Assembly (NCBI RefSeq): GCF_003696215.1
Contig: NZ_RFFG01000035.1
Span: 19,238-83,237 of the forward strand
Source of the DNA: Actinomadura harenae
Lineage (GTDB): Bacteria > Actinomycetota > Actinomycetes > Streptosporangiales > Streptosporangiaceae
Direction: 5' to 3'
Length of the DNA stretch: 64,000 nt
Shown: positions 50,441 to 58,629 of the stretch, piece by piece
Position numbering within the stretch: position 1 is the first letter of the stretch
Layout: each line of letters starts with the position of its first letter
Position numbers and translations under genes: made by a program
The notes under the pieces: model-generated
Database searches by the model: none
Told to the model about the DNA's origin: nothing
What the model saw: the letters and a program-made list of their open reading frames with translations, nothing else

Positions 50441-51397
50441 ATGCGTGATCCCCGGACGGTCGCGGTGCTCCTGTTCGACCGCGTCCCGATGTTCGAGACC
50501 AGCGTGCCGCTCAGCGTCTTCGGAAGCGACCCGCGCGGCGCGACGCCGTTCGAGGTGCGCGCCGTCGCGGCCGAGCCCGGCCCGATCCGGATGGAGGCGG
50601 GCCTGGTCCTGCACGCGCCCCCCGGCCTGGACGCGCTGGACGACGCGGGCATCGTCGTCGTTCCGAGCTGGCGCTTCGGCGACGAGGAGCCGCCGCGCGC
50701 AGCGCTCGACGCCCTGCGCGCCGCGCACTCCGGCGGCGCGACCGTCGTGGGCCTGTGCCGGGGCGCGTTCGTCCTCGCCGCGGCCGGGCTGCTGGACGGG
50801 CTCCGCGCGACCACGCACTGGCGGTTCGCGCCCGCGCTCGCCGAGCGCTACCCGAAGGTCCGCGTCGACCCCGCCGTCCTGTTCGTGGACGAGGGGTCGG
50901 TCGTCACCTCGGCGGGGACGGCGGCGGGGATCGACGCGTGCCTCCACCTCGTCCGGCGGGAGGCGGGGGCGCGCGAGGCGGCGTCGATCGCGCGGCGGAT
51001 GGTCGTCCCGCCGCAGCGGTCGGGCGGGCAGGCCCAGTACATCGAGCGCCCGATCCCCGAGCCCGGCATGGACGACCCGCTGGCGCCCGTCCTGGAGCAC
51101 GCCGTCCGGAACCTGCACGACCCGTCCCTGGACGTCGACGCCCTCGCCCGGCGCGCGCACATGAGCCGGCGCAGCTTCGACCGCCGCTTCCGCGAGGCGA
51201 CGGGCACCTCACCGCTCCAGTGGCTGCTCGCCCAGCGCGTCCTGCACGCGCAGCGGCTCCTGGAGGGCACCGACCTGCCGATCGACTCCATCGCCCGGCA
51301 GGTCGGCTTCGCCAACGGCGTCGCGCTGCGCCCGCACTTCCGCCGGGTCGTCGGCGTCGCGCCGCAGCCGTACCGCGACACCTTCCAGCCCGCCTGA
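50441..51397 (+). CDS. GlxA-family regulator (DJ-1/PfpI domain plus AraC HTH), 318 aa
   Basis: Transcription activator with an N-terminal class I amidotransferase-like domain (TVAVLLFDRVPMFETSVPLSVFG, VGLCRGAFVLAAAGLLDG with the elbow Cys, TSAGTAAGIDACLHLVRRE). The C-terminal AraC double HTH is ALARRAHMSRRSFDRRFREATGTSPLQWL, LLEGTDLPIDSIARQVGF and LRPHFRRVVGVAPQPYR. It is probably the regulator of the divergent metallo-hydrolase. The length is normal. Confidence 0.94.
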   Translation: MRDPRTVAVLLFDRVPMFETSVPLSVFGSDPRGATPFEVRAVAAEPGPIRMEAGLVLHAPPGLDALDDAGIVVVPSWRFGDEEPPRAALDALRAAHSGGATVVGLCRGAFVLAAAGLLDGLRATTHWRFAPALAERYPKVRVDPAVLFVDEGSVVTSAGTAAGIDACLHLVRREAGAREAASIARRMVVPPQRSGGQAQYIERPIPEPGMDDPLAPVLEHAVRNLHDPSLDVDALARRAHMSRRSFDRRFREATGTSPLQWLLAQRVLHAQRLLEGTDLPIDSIARQVGFANGVALRPHFRRVVGVAPQPYRDTFQPA

Positions 51398-51407
51398 ACG
51401 GCGAACG

Positions 51408-51444
51408 GCCCGGGCGGGGGCGCGAAACGCGCTCCGGCCCGGGC
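51408..51444. terminator. Terminator between convergent genes
   Basis: GCCCGGGCGGGGGCGCG-AAA-CGCGCTCCGGCCCGGGC forms a stem of about 17 bp with two imperfect pairs and an AAA loop, between the GlxA-type regulator and the esterase gene. Confidence 0.8.
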
Positions 51445-51456
51445 CGCCCGTCCTGC

Positions 51457-52674
51457 TCAGAGCTTCTTGGCCCCGATGCTCGCCATGACCTCCGGCCACG
51501 TCTTGTGCATCTCGACCTTCCAGTACGCCCAGTTGTGCGAACCCGGGCCGTAGAAGTCGGTCGTGACCGGCACCCCGGCCTTCTTGGCGGCCGTGACGAA
51601 GTCGCCGCTGGCGCGCAGGACCTGGCTCTCACTGAGGTAGCTGATGTCCCACGGCTGCTTGCCGGGCTTGTCGAACGGGCCCTGCGAGCCGTTCCCGGAC
51701 GACACGAACAGCTTCGTCCCGCGCAGCTTCTTCACCAGCGTCGCCGGGTCGTGCGCGGCCCAGTTGGCGCGCGCCGACCACGGGTCGCCCCAGATGTCCA
51801 TGGGGTTGGTGCCGGGCCGCATGTTGATGTACATGAGCAGCGCCGGGATGCCCGGCGACAGCATCGACAGCACGCCGCTGTAGGACGCCGCGTACTTGAA
51901 CATCCCGGGGTGCCGCGCCGCGTAGGTCACGGCGCCCTGCGCCCCGGACGAGATGCCGATGATGGCCCGCGTCGTCCCGGCGTGCAGGTTCCGCTCGACG
52001 AGCTCGCGGACCTCGCCGGTGTGGAAGGTCTCCCAGCGGGGGGTGCCGCCGCGTCCGCCGTTGTACCAGTCGGTGTAGGAGCCGTTCGCGCCCTCGGGCA
52101 TCACGACGATGGTGTTCCACTGGCGGGCGACCGTCGCGATGTCGGTGCTGCGCGTCCAGGAGACGTAGGTGTCGTTGCCGCCGTGCAGGGCGTACAGCGT
52201 CGGGTAGGTGAGCTTGCTCTTGGCCTTCCAGCCGGGCGGCACCAGGACCCGGACGGTGCGGGTCGCGCCCAGCGCGGGTGACTTCACGCTGAGGTCGACC
52301 TGGTACTTGCCCGACCACTTGGCCGCGGTGACGACCGCGCCGTCGGAGGACGCGGCCCAGCCCTTGAGGCCCGTGCCGCCTCCGTTGCCCGGCGGCGGGC
52401 TGGTCGGCACCTGGGTCGGCGAGGGCGCGGCCGTCGTCGGCTGGATGTCGGGCAGCTTGGAGGTCCGGTCCTGCGCCGGGGCCGGCGCGAGCGGGGTCTG
52501 CTTGACCGGCTTCGGCGCGGAGGAGAAGTCGGCCTGGACGCCCAGGGGCGCGGTTCCCGCCGCGGGCTGTTTGCCGCCCGACCCGTCCCAGGGCACCAGT
52601 ACGAGTGCGGTCGGCACGGCGGCGACGACGGCCACCGCGCCAACGGCAAGTTTGCGTTCGGTCTTCTTACGCAC
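51457..52674 (-). CDS. Secreted esterase (mycolyltransferase/esterase-D-like), 405 aa
   Basis: Exported alpha/beta hydrolase. The N-terminal RKKTERKLAVGAVAVVAAVPTALVLV is a signal or anchor helix. A Pro/Thr-rich linker (about 35-100) follows. The esterase domain has the oxyanion region YPTLYALHGGND, nucleophile Ser242 in GISSG, and the catalytic His at about 380 in GSHNWAYWK. GTG 52674 follows GAAGGGG; the longer frame start is weaker. It resembles actinomycete secreted antigen 85-like esterases. The substrate is unknown. Confidence 0.88.
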   Translation of the reverse strand: MRKKTERKLAVGAVAVVAAVPTALVLVPWDGSGGKQPAAGTAPLGVQADFSSAPKPVKQTPLAPAPAQDRTSKLPDIQPTTAAPSPTQVPTSPPPGNGGGTGLKGWAASSDGAVVTAAKWSGKYQVDLSVKSPALGATRTVRVLVPPGWKAKSKLTYPTLYALHGGNDTYVSWTRSTDIATVARQWNTIVVMPEGANGSYTDWYNGGRGGTPRWETFHTGEVRELVERNLHAGTTRAIIGISSGAQGAVTYAARHPGMFKYAASYSGVLSMLSPGIPALLMYINMRPGTNPMDIWGDPWSARANWAAHDPATLVKKLRGTKLFVSSGNGSQGPFDKPGKQPWDISYLSESQVLRASGDFVTAAKKAGVPVTTDFYGPGSHNWAYWKVEMHKTWPEVMASIGAKKL

Positions 52675-52853
52675 GTTCGCCCCTTCAGTCGCGAGCGTCA
52701 CGGTAATGAAAGATGATCGCGTTCGGGGCTTTTATCAGCAAACGTTAGGATTCTGGGATCTCACTTTCTGAGACACGATTCTCAATCCTTGAGAAGTGTG
52801 TCAGCCTCGTGGCACCGGCGCAGCACCGGCCGACTCCACGAGAGGTGATCCGG

Positions 52854-53651
52854 ATGACCGTCTACCTTCACGGCCACCACCCGACCGTCCTCAGCTCCCA
52901 TACCTGGCGCACGATCGCGAACAGTGCGGCCTACCTGGCCGGACACCTGCGCGAGGGCCTCACGCTCCTGGACGTCGGATGCGGCCCCGGCACGATCACC
53001 GCCGAGTTCGCCGAGCGCGTCGCCCCCGGACGGGTCGTCGCCGTCGACGCCGACGAGGGCGTTCTGGAGCGGGCGCGGGAGCACGCGGCCGATCGTGGAC
53101 TTGACAACGTCGAGTTCGCCGTGGCCGACGTCCACGGGCTCGCCTTCCCGGACGGCACGTTCGACATCGTCCACGCGCACCAGGTGCTCCAGCACATCGC
53201 CGACCCCGTCCGCGCGCTGTCGGAGATGCGGCGGGTGTGCAAGCCGGGCGGGATCGTGGCGTCCCGCGAGGCCGACTTCGGAAGTTTCACCTGGTACCCG
53301 GAACCGCCCGCCATGAACGACTGGCTGCCCGTCTACACCGAGGTCGCCCGCGCCAACGGCGGCGAGCCCGACGGTGGACGCCGCCTCGTCTCCTGGGCAC
53401 GCGAAGCGGGCTTCACCGACGTCACGTTCACCTCGACCGCGTGGGCCTTCGCGACCCCGGAGGAACGCGCCTGGTGGGCCGGGACGTGGGGCGGGCGCAT
53501 GGTCCACTCGACCGTCGCGGACACCGCCGTCGAGAAGGGCCACGCCACCCGCGAGGAGCTGGAGCGCATCGCCCGGGGCTGGCAGGAATGGGCCGCCGCG
53601 CCCGACGGCGTCTTCACCGCCACCCACGGCGAGATCCTCTGCCGCGCCTGA
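52854..53651 (+). CDS. Class I SAM-dependent methyltransferase (UbiE-like), 265 aa
   Basis: Soluble methyltransferase. Motif I is LLDVGCGPGTI (38-48), followed by the acidic ribose-binding VVAVDADEGVL, motif II/III FAVADVHGLAFPDGTFDIVHAHQVLQHI, and KPGGIVASREAD. The C-terminal part is of the kind found in small-molecule methyltransferases. ATG 52854 follows GAGGTG. It is divergent from the esterase gene and convergent with the thiamine-diphosphate enzyme; the acceptor is unknown. Confidence 0.9.
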   Translation: MTVYLHGHHPTVLSSHTWRTIANSAAYLAGHLREGLTLLDVGCGPGTITAEFAERVAPGRVVAVDADEGVLERAREHAADRGLDNVEFAVADVHGLAFPDGTFDIVHAHQVLQHIADPVRALSEMRRVCKPGGIVASREADFGSFTWYPEPPAMNDWLPVYTEVARANGGEPDGGRRLVSWAREAGFTDVTFTSTAWAFATPEERAWWAGTWGGRMVHSTVADTAVEKGHATREELERIARGWQEWAAAPDGVFTATHGEILCRA

Positions 53652-53660
53652 GAGCGAAAA

Positions 53661-53690
53661 CCCGGTCGGCCCTGGAAAGGGCCGACCGGG
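53661..53690. terminator. Bidirectional terminator
   Basis: CCCGGTCGGCCCT-GGAA-AGGGCCGACCGGG: a perfect 13-bp stem with a 4-nt loop, between the methyltransferase and the convergent acetolactate-synthase-like gene. Confidence 0.93.
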
Positions 53691-53703
53691 AAGGCGGGAA
53701 GGA

Positions 53704-55359
53704 TCAGAACGGGTCGGTCAGCTCCCCGAGCTTGTCGGTGAGCTGGAGGTTGTGCGAGTAGTCGACCGGGACGGTGATGACCGAGACGCCGTCGTCGGCG
53801 AGCGCCTTGCGCAGCGTCGGGAGCAGCTCGTCCGCCGAGTTCACCCGGTACCCGTGCGCGCCGAAGCTCTCCGCGTAGGCGACGAAGTCGGGGTTGCCGA
53901 ACTTGATGTTCGAGCTGCGCCCCATCTCCAGGTCCATCTTCCACTCGATCAGCCCGTACGCGTCGTCCTCCCAGATGAGGACGGTGATCGGGATGTTCTC
54001 GCGGACGGCGGTCTCCAGCTCCTGCGAGTTCATGAGGAACGCGCCGTCGCCGGTCGCGGCCAGCACCCTGCGCTCCGGGTGCGCGAGCTTGGCGGCGAGC
54101 GCGCCCGGCACCGAGAAGCCCATGGACGACAGCCCGTTCGAGACCAGCAGCGTGTTCGGCTCGTACGTCGGGTACATCCGGGCCATCCACATCTTCACCG
54201 CGCCGGTGTCGGCCAGCACGATGTCCTCGCGGCCCATGGCCTCGCGGACGTCGGCGACGATCCGGCGCGGGGACAGCGGGAAGCCGTCCTCGGCGCGGCC
54301 CTGGGCGAGCTCGTCGCGCATCAGCTCGCGGATCCGGCGGCCGGTCCCGTTGACGTCCCAGCGGCGGTGCACGGCGTCGCCGAGCGCGCGCAGCGACCGC
54401 GAGATGTCGCCCTGGATGCCGACCTCGACCGGGTAGTGGTCGTCGACCTCGGCGGGCATCGCGTGAATGTGGATGATCTTCTTGTCGGCGTGCGGGTTGA
54501 CCTTGACCGGGTCGAACTCCTGCAGCTCGTAGCCGACCGCGATCAGCACGTCCGCCTCGTCGAAGCCGAAGTTGACGTAGTCGTGGCGCATGAACCCGAC
54601 CGCGCCGAGCGCGTTGCGGTGGTCGTCGGGGAAGACGCCCTTGCCGTTGAACGACGTCGCGACCGGCAGCCCCAGCTTCTCGGAGAAGTGGACGAGCGCC
54701 TCGCTCGCGTGCGCGCGCGTCGCGCCGTGCCCGGCGAGGACGATCGGCTGCCGCGCCATGGCCAGCACGTCGGCGGCCCGCGCGATCTGCGCCGCGGACG
54801 GCTCCTGCGGCTGGACGACGTTGACCGGCAGCGGCTTGAGGTCCGCCGAGACCGCCGCGGACTCCACGTCCTCCGGGATCGCCAGGTACACCGCGCCCGG
54901 CCGCTCGGTCTGCGCGGTCTTGAACGCCTTGCGGACGATCTCCGGCAGCGCCTCCGGCGTCGGGACCAGCTCGGACCACTTGGTGATCGGCCGGAACAGC
55001 GACACCAGGTCGACGATCTGGTGCGACTCCTTGTAGATGCGGTCGAGCCCGACCTGCGCGGAGATCGCCACGACCGGGGTCGAGTTGGTCTGCGCGTCGG
55101 CGACGCCGAGCTGGAGGTTGATCGCGCCCGGCCCGAGCGTCGCGGACGCGACCCCGGCCTTCCCGGTCAGCCGCCCGTAGATCTCCGCCATGAACGCCGC
55201 GCCCTGCTCGTGGCGCACCAGGACGTACCGGATGGACGAGTCGTCCAGGGCCTGGACGAAGTGGATGTTCTCCTCGCCCGGGATGCCGAAGACGTACTCG
55301 ACGCCCTCGGCCTCCAGGGTGCGGACCAGCAGTTTCGCGGCGTCCGCCTGCGTGGACAT
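53704..55359 (-). CDS. Acetolactate-synthase-like thiamine-diphosphate enzyme, 551 aa
   Basis: Three-domain TPP enzyme. The N-terminal Pyr domain has FGIPGEENIHFV with the activating Glu. The central domain has PIVLAGHGATRA. The PP domain has the TPP motif ATGDGAFLMNSQELETAVRENIPITVLIWEDDAYG. The closest pattern is catabolic acetolactate synthase (AlsS), for example HEQGAAFMAEIYGRLTG and SMGFSVPGALAAKLA. No regulatory subunit gene is near, which also fits the catabolic type. ATG 55359 starts it. It lies downstream of the LLM oxidoreductase gene, 132 bp away. Confidence 0.9.
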   Translation of the reverse strand: MSTQADAAKLLVRTLEAEGVEYVFGIPGEENIHFVQALDDSSIRYVLVRHEQGAAFMAEIYGRLTGKAGVASATLGPGAINLQLGVADAQTNSTPVVAISAQVGLDRIYKESHQIVDLVSLFRPITKWSELVPTPEALPEIVRKAFKTAQTERPGAVYLAIPEDVESAAVSADLKPLPVNVVQPQEPSAAQIARAADVLAMARQPIVLAGHGATRAHASEALVHFSEKLGLPVATSFNGKGVFPDDHRNALGAVGFMRHDYVNFGFDEADVLIAVGYELQEFDPVKVNPHADKKIIHIHAMPAEVDDHYPVEVGIQGDISRSLRALGDAVHRRWDVNGTGRRIRELMRDELAQGRAEDGFPLSPRRIVADVREAMGREDIVLADTGAVKMWMARMYPTYEPNTLLVSNGLSSMGFSVPGALAAKLAHPERRVLAATGDGAFLMNSQELETAVRENIPITVLIWEDDAYGLIEWKMDLEMGRSSNIKFGNPDFVAYAESFGAHGYRVNSADELLPTLRKALADDGVSVITVPVDYSHNLQLTDKLGELTDPF

Positions 55360-55491
55360 TGCCTGTCCTTCTTCCTCGGTGAGGGGGTGTGATGCTGAGA
55401 CGTGGTGCTGAGACGTGGTGTCTGGAGAGCATCCTTCACCCGCGGCGCATTTCCCGCTGTGGCCAACCTCACCCTGGCCGTGACCTTCTGG

Positions 55492-56517
55492 TCAGCCGAG
55501 GACCAGGTCACGGACGGCGCGGAGCGTCGGCTCGTCGCGGACGCCCGCGACCAGCAGCGTCGTCACCGGGCTGTTCCGCCACAGGTCGAGCCGCTCCTTG
55601 ATCCGCCCGATCGGGCCGAGCAGCGAGATCGAGTCGGCCAGCTCGTCCGGGACGGCCCGGACCGCCTCGTCGCGGCGTCCGGCGAGGAAGAGCTCCTGCA
55701 CGCGCGCGGCCTGCTCGGCGTACCCGAGGCGGCCGATCAGGTCGAGATGGAAGTTGCGGTCCTTCGCGCCCATCCCGCCGATGTAGAACGCGAGCGGGAT
55801 CTTGGCGAACTCCAGCGCCGCCGCGAGGTCGTCGGTGACGATCGTCGTGACGGTCGCGGCGATCTCGAAGTCCGCCGGACGGCCCGCCAGCGACTCCCCG
55901 AACAGCGCGTCGATCCGCGTGGGGTCGACGAACAGCGGCAGCCACCCCTGCGTGGCCTCGGCGGCGAGCGCGATGTTCTTCGGCCCCTCCGCGCCCAGGT
56001 ACACGGGGATCTCCGGGCGCACCGGATGCACGATCGACTTCAGCGGCTTCCCGAGGCCCGTCCCGCCCGGATAGGGGAGCGGGTAGTGCGGGCCGCCGCT
56101 GGTGACGGGCTCCTCCCGCCGCCACACCTGCCGCATGACGTCCAGGTACTCGCGCGTGCGAGCGAGCGGTTTCGGGAACGGCACCCCGTACCAGCCCTCC
56201 ACGACCTGCGGGCCGGACGCGCCGATGCCGAGGATCATCCGTCCGCCGGACAGGGCGTCGAGGGTGAGGGCGTGCATGGCGGTCGCGGCGGGCGTCCGCG
56301 CGGACATCTGCGCGACGGCGGTGCCGAGCCTGATCCGGGACGTGCGGGCGGCGTACCAGGCGAGCGGGGTGAACGCGTCCGAGCCGTAGGCCTCGGCGGT
56401 GAAGACCGCGTGGTACCCGAGCCGTTCCGCGGCGAGGACGGTCTCGGTCTGGTCGTCCGGGTCGCGTTGCCAGTAGCCGACGTTGAGACCGAGCTTCAGG
56501 TCAGGGGCGGCGGTCAC
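55492..56517 (-). CDS. LLM-class (F420-dependent) oxidoreductase, 341 aa
   Basis: TIM-barrel flavin- or F420-dependent oxidoreductase of the luciferase-like family. It contains LKLGLNVGYWQRDPDDQTETVLAAERLGYHAVF, SRIRLGTAVAQMSARTPAATAMHALTLDALSGGRMILGIGASGPQVVEGWYG and REYLDVMRQVWRREEPV, all typical of F420-type members. GTG 56517 has GGAAGG about 7 nt upstream; other in-frame GTGs are possible. A 14-bp palindrome matching the KstR consensus lies 38 bp upstream, which would link it to sterol or fatty-acid catabolism. Confidence 0.92.
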   Translation of the reverse strand: MTAAPDLKLGLNVGYWQRDPDDQTETVLAAERLGYHAVFTAEAYGSDAFTPLAWYAARTSRIRLGTAVAQMSARTPAATAMHALTLDALSGGRMILGIGASGPQVVEGWYGVPFPKPLARTREYLDVMRQVWRREEPVTSGGPHYPLPYPGGTGLGKPLKSIVHPVRPEIPVYLGAEGPKNIALAAEATQGWLPLFVDPTRIDALFGESLAGRPADFEIAATVTTIVTDDLAAALEFAKIPLAFYIGGMGAKDRNFHLDLIGRLGYAEQAARVQELFLAGRRDEAVRAVPDELADSISLLGPIGRIKERLDLWRNSPVTTLLVAGVRDEPTLRAVRDLVLG

Positions 56518-56555
56518 GGTGCGCACCTTCCGTCGGGAGGGGGACACCGCGATGC

Positions 56556-56569
56556 TAGAACACGTTCTA
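56556..56569. promoter_or_regulatory. KstR-like palindrome upstream of the LLM oxidoreductase
   Basis: TAGAACACGTTCTA agrees at every fixed position with TNNAACNNGTTNNA, the operator consensus of the TetR-family cholesterol-catabolism repressor KstR. The outer bases are also symmetric. The regulator itself is not in the window. Confidence 0.6.
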
Positions 56570-56783
56570 CTTTTCTCGGAAGGGCCGGCGGGCCGCGCGC
56601 GGAGCGGCGCCGCCGGGTGATGCGGGGAAACGCGGGAAACGCGGGAACGATCGGGAAACGGGATCAGCGGATCGGAGCCTGCGGGGAACGAACGCTGGTC
56701 AGAACGACCAGGTCAGAGGGGCACTGTCAGAGACACACTCGGGGACGCGCTCGGAGCACTCGGAGACGCGCCCGGAGACGCGC

Positions 56784-57038
56784 TCAGAGGGACGCGACGC
56801 GGTCGAGCATCGCGCGCCACTCGGCGGGCGCGAGCAGCAGCGCCGGGCCGCGCGGGTCCTTGGAGTCGCGCACCGCGTGGCGCGCGCCGGGCAGCGCGGC
56901 GACCTCGACGCACTGGTCGCCGCTGCCGCTGTGGGACGACGTGGTCCACCGCGCCGCGCCGAGATCTCGGCACGGCGCGTCGCGAGACCCGTCCGGGGAT
57001 TCGGTGGAGGAGGCGGGTGATGCGGGGGTTCGGTTCAC
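56784..57038 (-). CDS. DUF397 protein, 84 aa
   Basis: Third DUF397 protein in the window. The signature WTTSSHSGSGDQCVEVAALPG and HAVRDSKDPRGPALLLAPAEW is intact, after an extra 30-residue Ser/Pro-rich N-terminus. GTG 57038 has AAGGAG 6 nt upstream and overlaps the XRE stop by 4 bp. It works with the adjacent XRE regulator by family analogy. Confidence 0.92.
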   Translation of the reverse strand: MNRTPASPASSTESPDGSRDAPCRDLGAARWTTSSHSGSGDQCVEVAALPGARHAVRDSKDPRGPALLLAPAEWRAMLDRVASL

Positions 57039-57877
57039 GAACTTCTCCTTGCTGAGTCGGCGACGAGACGCGCGGACTCCTCCGGAGGGAGGGCCGCCTC
57101 GGCGATCCGCTGGAAGCGTTCCCGGTGACTGGCTATTTCCGCGATGCTTTCGACGTAAACGTCGCCCATCGTGCCCTCCACGTAGGCGATATCGGGGTCG
57201 TCGGGGTGCGGAAACGACAGGATTGTGAACCGGCCGTCGAGTCCCGCGTGCTCACGCACGGTGAACGGGAGGATTTGGACGGTGATCCGGTCGCGTTCGG
57301 CGAGCCGCACCAGATGCCGCAGCTGCTCCGCCAGCACCTCCCGTCCCCCGATCGGGCGGTGCAGGACCGCCTCGTCCACGACCATGTGCACCGACGGCGC
57401 CTCCGCCTGCTCCAGCAGCGCCTGCCGGGTGCGGCGCGCGGCGAGCCGCCGCTCGACGTCCTCGGCGTTGGGCAGCATGCGCCCGGCGGTGATGACGGCC
57501 CGCGCGTAGTCCTCGGTCTGGAGGAGCCCGTGCACGAGCTGCGGGTCCCAGGTCCGGATCAGGGACGCCTCGTGCTCCATCGCGACGTAGCTGCCGGTGA
57601 ACACGTCGGAGTAGGCCGTCCACCAGCCGCGCCGCTGCGCCGCGGACGCCAGGTTGGACAGCGCGTCCCGCTCGGGGCTCGGCACGCCGTACAGGTCCAG
57701 GAACCGCTGGACGTCCTCGGCCTTCGGCCGCGTCTGGGCGGTCTCCAGGCGGGACACGGTGGCCCGCGACATGCTCAGGCGGTCGGCGACCTCCTGGAGG
57801 GTGAGGTTGCGTTTCTCACGGAGCGTCCGCAGCTCACGCGCCAGGCGGCGGCCGCGGACGGTGGGCCGGTAGCTCAT
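57035..57877 (-). CDS. XRE-family regulator with DUF5753 domain, 280 aa
   Basis: Paralogue of the 25.4-26.3 kb regulator. The HTH is LARELRTLREKRNLTLQEVADRLSMSRATVSRLE. The DUF5753 domain shows WDPQLVHGLLQTEDYARAVI, HMVVDEAVLHRPIGG, ITVQILPFTVREHAGLDGRFTILSF. ATG 57877 is the likely start, with the more upstream in-frame start unsupported. It forms an operon with DUF397 and is divergent from a HATPase gene, repeating the layout of the first module. Confidence 0.92.
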   Translation of the reverse strand: MSYRPTVRGRRLARELRTLREKRNLTLQEVADRLSMSRATVSRLETAQTRPKAEDVQRFLDLYGVPSPERDALSNLASAAQRRGWWTAYSDVFTGSYVAMEHEASLIRTWDPQLVHGLLQTEDYARAVITAGRMLPNAEDVERRLAARRTRQALLEQAEAPSVHMVVDEAVLHRPIGGREVLAEQLRHLVRLAERDRITVQILPFTVREHAGLDGRFTILSFPHPDDPDIAYVEGTMGDVYVESIAEIASHRERFQRIAEAALPPEESARLVADSARRSS

Positions 57878-58116
57878 GGCGGGGAGTCTCGCCGTTCGCC
57901 CCGCCTTCCACAACGGGAATGACGAACCGGGTAGAGGAATCTCTCCCGGCAGAGCAATCTGCCCAACGGTGTTGCGGTCCTGAGATTCTCACGCGATTCT
58001 GAGAACCGTGACCGTTCGGTGTCGTTGCGTAATCGAAGTTACGTGACCAGATACTCACCGTGAGGGTCGTGGCCGGTTCATCGCGCCCGCCGTCCGCGTC
58101 CCAGGGAGGGAACCCC
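57878..58116. other. Divergent control region of the second XRE/HATPase module
   Basis: No gene is supported. Two symmetric elements are seen: TTCTCACGCGATTCTGAGAA near 57986-58005, with TGAGATTCTCA overlapping its left arm, and CGTAA-TCGAAG-TTACG near 58028-58043. Either may be the operator of the XRE protein. Confidence 0.4.
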
Positions 58117-58629
58117 GTGACCACCTCTCCAGACATCGCCGGAGACGCCGTGGACGACTCGTCCGCCCGCCTGGCCCTGGCCCTGGCGCCGAGCCCCGGC
58201 CCCGGAGGCGTGCGCCGGAACCGCGTGTGGGCGCTGCCCGCCGGGCCCGCCGGCCCCGGCTACGCCCGGGGCGTCCTGCGCGACGCGCTCGCCGACCTCG
58301 GCGTGGACCGCTCGGCGGTCTCCGACGCCCGGCTCATGGTCAGCGAGCTCGCCACCAACGCCTACCAGCACGCGGGCGACCACGGCCCGCACGAGCTCTG
58401 GCTGTACCTCGCCGACGGCCCGCCCGGCCACGAGCGCGAGGTCCGGTGCGCCATCTTCGACCACCTCGCCTGCGACCTGCCGGGCTACTCCTGGACGTCC
58501 GGCGACTGCGGCCGGGGCCTGTCCATCGTCCGCGAGCTGTCCGAGGGCCGCTGGGGCATGGTCCGCACCACGTCCCGCCTCGGCCCCCCGTCCCCCGGCA
58601 AGGCCGTCTGGTTCACCGTCCCCCTCTGA
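58117..58629 (+). CDS. ATP-binding protein of the anti-sigma/HATPase_c_2 type, 170 aa
   Basis: Second GHKL ATPase of the window. The N-box is LMVSELATNAYQHAGDHG and the G-box is SGDCGRGLSIVRELSEG. GTG 58117 follows GGGAGGG. It has a longer acidic N-terminal tail than the 26.5-kb copy. It is divergent from the XRE-DUF397 pair, and its last 17 bp overlap the convergent protease-like gene. Confidence 0.9.
   Translation: MTTSPDIAGDAVDDSSARLALALAPSPGPGGVRRNRVWALPAGPAGPGYARGVLRDALADLGVDRSAVSDARLMVSELATNAYQHAGDHGPHELWLYLADGPPGHEREVRCAIFDHLACDLPGYSWTSGDCGRGLSIVRELSEGRWGMVRTTSRLGPPSPGKAVWFTVPL

Noticed and set aside
56570..56783. Cluster of CGGGAAACG-like and CGGAGACGCG-like repeats
   Set aside because: Short, irregular units in a 200-bp intergenic stretch; no consistent period or flanking feature to support a functional array.
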